DNA of 6,687 bases from assembly GCA_900770205.1 (NCBI GenBank), contig CAAGJV010000316.1:1-6687 (forward strand), read 5' to 3'. Source of the stretch: Desulfovibrionaceae bacterium (GTDB lineage: Bacteria; Desulfobacterota; Desulfovibrionia; Desulfovibrionales; Desulfovibrionaceae). Under the pieces are notes generated by a model. That model was not told the origin of the DNA, did no database searches, and saw nothing but the letters and a program-made list of their open reading frames with translations. Below, one piece after another: positions 4,964 to 6,687 of the stretch (the stretch's first letter is position 1; each line of letters starts with the position of its first letter). A program made the translations under genes and the position numbers.

Positions 4964-6220
4964 TTAGAACGTTGCCGCCAGGCCGAGGGTGACAACATTG
5001 CGGTCGTAAGATTTCTGATCGCTGTAGTTCATCACGCTGTAGCGGTAGCCCGCGCTTACGTTGAACCAGTCTGTAAAGGAATAGGTAAGGCCAAGGTGCG
5101 TGCCGTATTCCTTGTAGGAAGTATCTACGGAAGGATCATTCACGCTGTAGAAAGGAGTGAGCTTGGCAGTGAAGCGGCCGGCACCGGGAGAATAGGCAAG
5201 GAAGGCACTCAGCTGCGTGCGGTCGATGTAATTACTCTTGCTGGCATTGGAAGTCACCGCGCCGTATGCAGGCATGCAGGCAAGAGTGGCGCCCGTCTTC
5301 CAGTCTTCATTCAGAGCAAGATCGCCGCCTATGCGGAAGATGGGGCGGTCGACGCTGGACTTGTCGCTCACTGTCCCGTTATCGTCAAAGTGCATGTACT
5401 TGTAGCCGGCTTCAGCATACACGCGGGCGGTATCCTTGTAATGCCATGCGGCGCCGGCAACAGCGCTGAACATCTGCGAAGTGTTGTAGACATTTTCCGT
5501 AGGATCTGCCTGCCCGGCGGAAAGCTGCATATACACCGTGGTATTGGGCGTAATATCGTAGAAGGGGCGCAGAGAAACGGTATGTTCATCGTAGTTCTGG
5601 TAATCCATGCGGCTCACATCGCGCCGCTGGCCGAAATACCCGTAATCGATATCCATGCCGGCATAGGGAGAAGGCTTGATGGTAAGCCCGGCCCCTGCGG
5701 AGTACTGGTGCAGAGCGTAGATGTCTTCCACGTTGCGCACGTTATCGTAGGTGTTATCGTAGTTCAGGGAGAGGCGGGCGCTCAGTGCAGGGGAGAAATC
5801 TACGGAGCCGGAGGAATGGAAATACCCTTCCAGGCCATTGTATTCCGTGTGGTCGCCATAGGCGTTGTACTGCATCTGGCCTTCCATGCGCAGCTTCCAC
5901 ACCTGCGGCTGGTTGGCTTCCATCTTGAAGCCTGCGGCCGTGGAGTAGATGACATCGGACTTCTTGTTGTGGGCGGTATTGAAGATGTTGTCATCGAACT
6001 TGATGAACTCGCCGACCCATACGTCCAGGTCGACCAGGCGGCCGCCAAGCGACTGCGTGATCATGTTATCTTTCATGAGCGTGATGGGGGAACCGTTCAC
6101 AGAGGGGTGATACTGATCCTTCACCTGTTCAGCCTGCGCCGGAGCAATGAAGCAGAACAGGCCGAGTGCCATGGAAGAAAGCCCAAGCGCCATGCGCCTG
6201 CCTGAAGAAAACTTATGCAT
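4964..6220 (-). CDS. Outer-membrane beta-barrel protein (BBP2-like), candidate polysaccharide porin
   Basis: The 418-aa product has a clear signal peptide (MHKFSSGRR, hydrophobic core, likely cut after AQA at 30) and then alternating polar/hydrophobic strands rich in Tyr, Asn and Asp to the end. It finishes VVTLGLAATF; a terminal Phe is the usual signal for the BAM insertion machinery. The segment FIKFDDNIFNTAHNKKSDVI (72-91) resembles the start of the putative beta-barrel porin 2 family (BBP2), often found in polysaccharide loci. The size would fit about 16-18 strands, which is an estimate. The frame is open for 62 more codons upstream, but that part overlaps the preceding gene; ATG 6220 has GGAGAG four bases before it and gives a proper signal peptide. 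Its place next to a short Wza without a membrane helix suggests that it is the outer-membrane exit. The polymer and the interaction are inferred. Confidence 0.85.
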   Translation of the reverse strand: MHKFSSGRRMALGLSSMALGLFCFIAPAQAEQVKDQYHPSVNGSPITLMKDNMITQSLGGRLVDLDVWVGEFIKFDDNIFNTAHNKKSDVIYSTAAGFKMEANQPQVWKLRMEGQMQYNAYGDHTEYNGLEGYFHSSGSVDFSPALSARLSLNYDNTYDNVRNVEDIYALHQYSAGAGLTIKPSPYAGMDIDYGYFGQRRDVSRMDYQNYDEHTVSLRPFYDITPNTTVYMQLSAGQADPTENVYNTSQMFSAVAGAAWHYKDTARVYAEAGYKYMHFDDNGTVSDKSSVDRPIFRIGGDLALNEDWKTGATLACMPAYGAVTSNASKSNYIDRTQLSAFLAYSPGAGRFTAKLTPFYSVNDPSVDTSYKEYGTHLGLTYSFTDWFNVSAGYRYSVMNYSDQKSYDRNVVTLGLAATF

Positions 6221-6231
6221 AAAACTCTCCG
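6218..6231 (-). promoter_or_regulatory. Translation start element of the beta-barrel gene, identical to that of wzc
   Basis: CGGAGAGTTTTATG carries the ribosome site and start codon of the barrel gene, in the 13-nt gap after the preceding stop. It is an exact copy of 3384-3371. Confidence 0.65.
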
Positions 6232-6233
6232 AA

Positions 6234-6687
6234 TTACCGGCTGACAGAGGTGCCGTTGATATTGTTCTGCGTAAAGGTGTTGTTCCCACTTTCCGCCATG
6301 GAAGCAGAAATGCCCATGCCGCTTCCTGCGGCAATATTTGCGGGCATGGCCGCGTTTGCAGCCTGCGGAGCAGGAGCAGCTGCTGCGGAAGGAGCGGCAG
6401 GCGCATGCGGGGCCGCCTTTACGGAAGCGCCGCTTTTAAGCGTCTGGCCAAGAATTTCCCCGGAAGGAGAAACGGAAAGATTAATGCCGTGCGCAGCAAG
6501 AACTTCCATGGCGCGCGCTCCCGTCACCGGATTATCTCCATTAATGGAAACAGACACGGAACCATCGGAATACGTGGTGACCGTAACGGTATTGCCCTCT
6601 TCATCAAGATATTCCGCAACCTGAACAACCTTGACTTCCTGAGCTTCTGCCTGAACGGACTGGCCTTCGGCCGCCATGGCGGGCAGA
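6234..6687 (-). CDS. Uncharacterised, probably secreted Ala/Pro-rich protein, 5' end missing
   Basis: I do not recognise this protein. The frame is open from the right edge to the TAA at 6236-6234, about 150 residues visible. The first visible residues, LPAMAAEGQSVQAE, look like the end of a signal peptide with an AMA cleavage site. The ATG at 6677 has no ribosome site, so I take it as internal and the true start as outside the window. The mature part shows a small, probably beta-rich region (VVQVAEYLDEEG, then TVTVTTYSDGSVSVSING), a short stretch AMEVLAAHGINLSVSPSGEIL, an Ala/Pro-rich low-complexity linker and an Asn/Thr-rich end (NNTFTQNNINGTSVSR). There is no visible membrane anchor or catalytic motif. 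It lies 13 nt before the barrel gene in the same transcript, so an envelope role in polymer export or assembly is likely. Alternatives are a periplasmic adaptor or a small secreted matrix protein. Confidence 0.7.
   Translation of the reverse strand, partial: LPAMAAEGQSVQAEAQEVKVVQVAEYLDEEGNTVTVTTYSDGSVSVSINGDNPVTGARAMEVLAAHGINLSVSPSGEILGQTLKSGASVKAAPHAPAAPSAAAAPAPQAANAAMPANIAAGSGMGISASMAESGNNTFTQNNINGTSVSR

Noticed and set aside
4946..6205. 419-codon plus-strand frame opposite the beta-barrel gene
   Set aside because: It mirrors nearly the whole barrel gene, shows no recognisable domain, and the barrel has a signal peptide, ribosome site and terminal Phe.
1..6687. CRISPR arrays, tRNA or rRNA genes, insertion sequences and integration sites
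   Set aside because: I saw no regularly spaced direct repeats, no cloverleaf or rRNA sequence, no transposase and no terminal inverted repeats with target duplications.

Overview
The window is one strand of a surface-polysaccharide (capsule or exopolysaccharide) operon. Every gene I can support lies on the minus strand, so transcription runs from the right edge to the left edge. The cell must be Gram-negative: there is an outer-membrane beta-barrel ending in Phe, a Wza-type export protein and a fused Wzc-type tyrosine kinase. The CpsB-type PHP phosphatase, the LoaP/RfaH-like NusG paralogue and the GC-rich genes with an AT-rich spacer would fit a Desulfovibrionaceae-like bacterium. That taxonomic guess is an inference and is weak.

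In transcription order the layout is as follows. (1) The end of an unrecognised, probably secreted, Ala/Pro-rich protein, cut by the right edge (6687-6234). (2) An outer-membrane beta-barrel (6220-4964). (3) A short Wza/OPX protein without the outer-membrane helix (4947-4102). (4) A PHP-type tyrosine phosphatase (4095-3388). (5) A Wzc-type BY-kinase/co-polymerase with a Tyr-rich tail (3373-1169). (6) A 137-nt spacer full of inverted repeats. (7) A NusG-family antiterminator (1031-486). (8) A 303-nt AT-rich spacer. (9) The start of a monotopic phosphoglycosyl transferase (182 to the left edge). Genes 1 to 5 are only 6-16 nt apart and look like one transcript.

Together, the phosphoglycosyl transferase would put the first sugar phosphate on the lipid carrier. 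The kinase and phosphatase would control polymerisation and export through a cycle of tyrosine phosphorylation. The short Wza and the beta-barrel would carry the polymer across the periplasm and outer membrane. The NusG paralogue sits between the export block and the glycosyltransferase block, which suggests that it helps RNA polymerase read through into the distal biosynthesis genes.

The least explained parts are the two spacers around the NusG paralogue. The upstream one holds a perfect 9-bp hairpin that buries the paralogue's Shine-Dalgarno sequence. The downstream one holds a long pyrimidine tract, three evenly spaced TATAAAAT octamers, an 8-bp inverted repeat and an open frame that almost exactly fills the gap.
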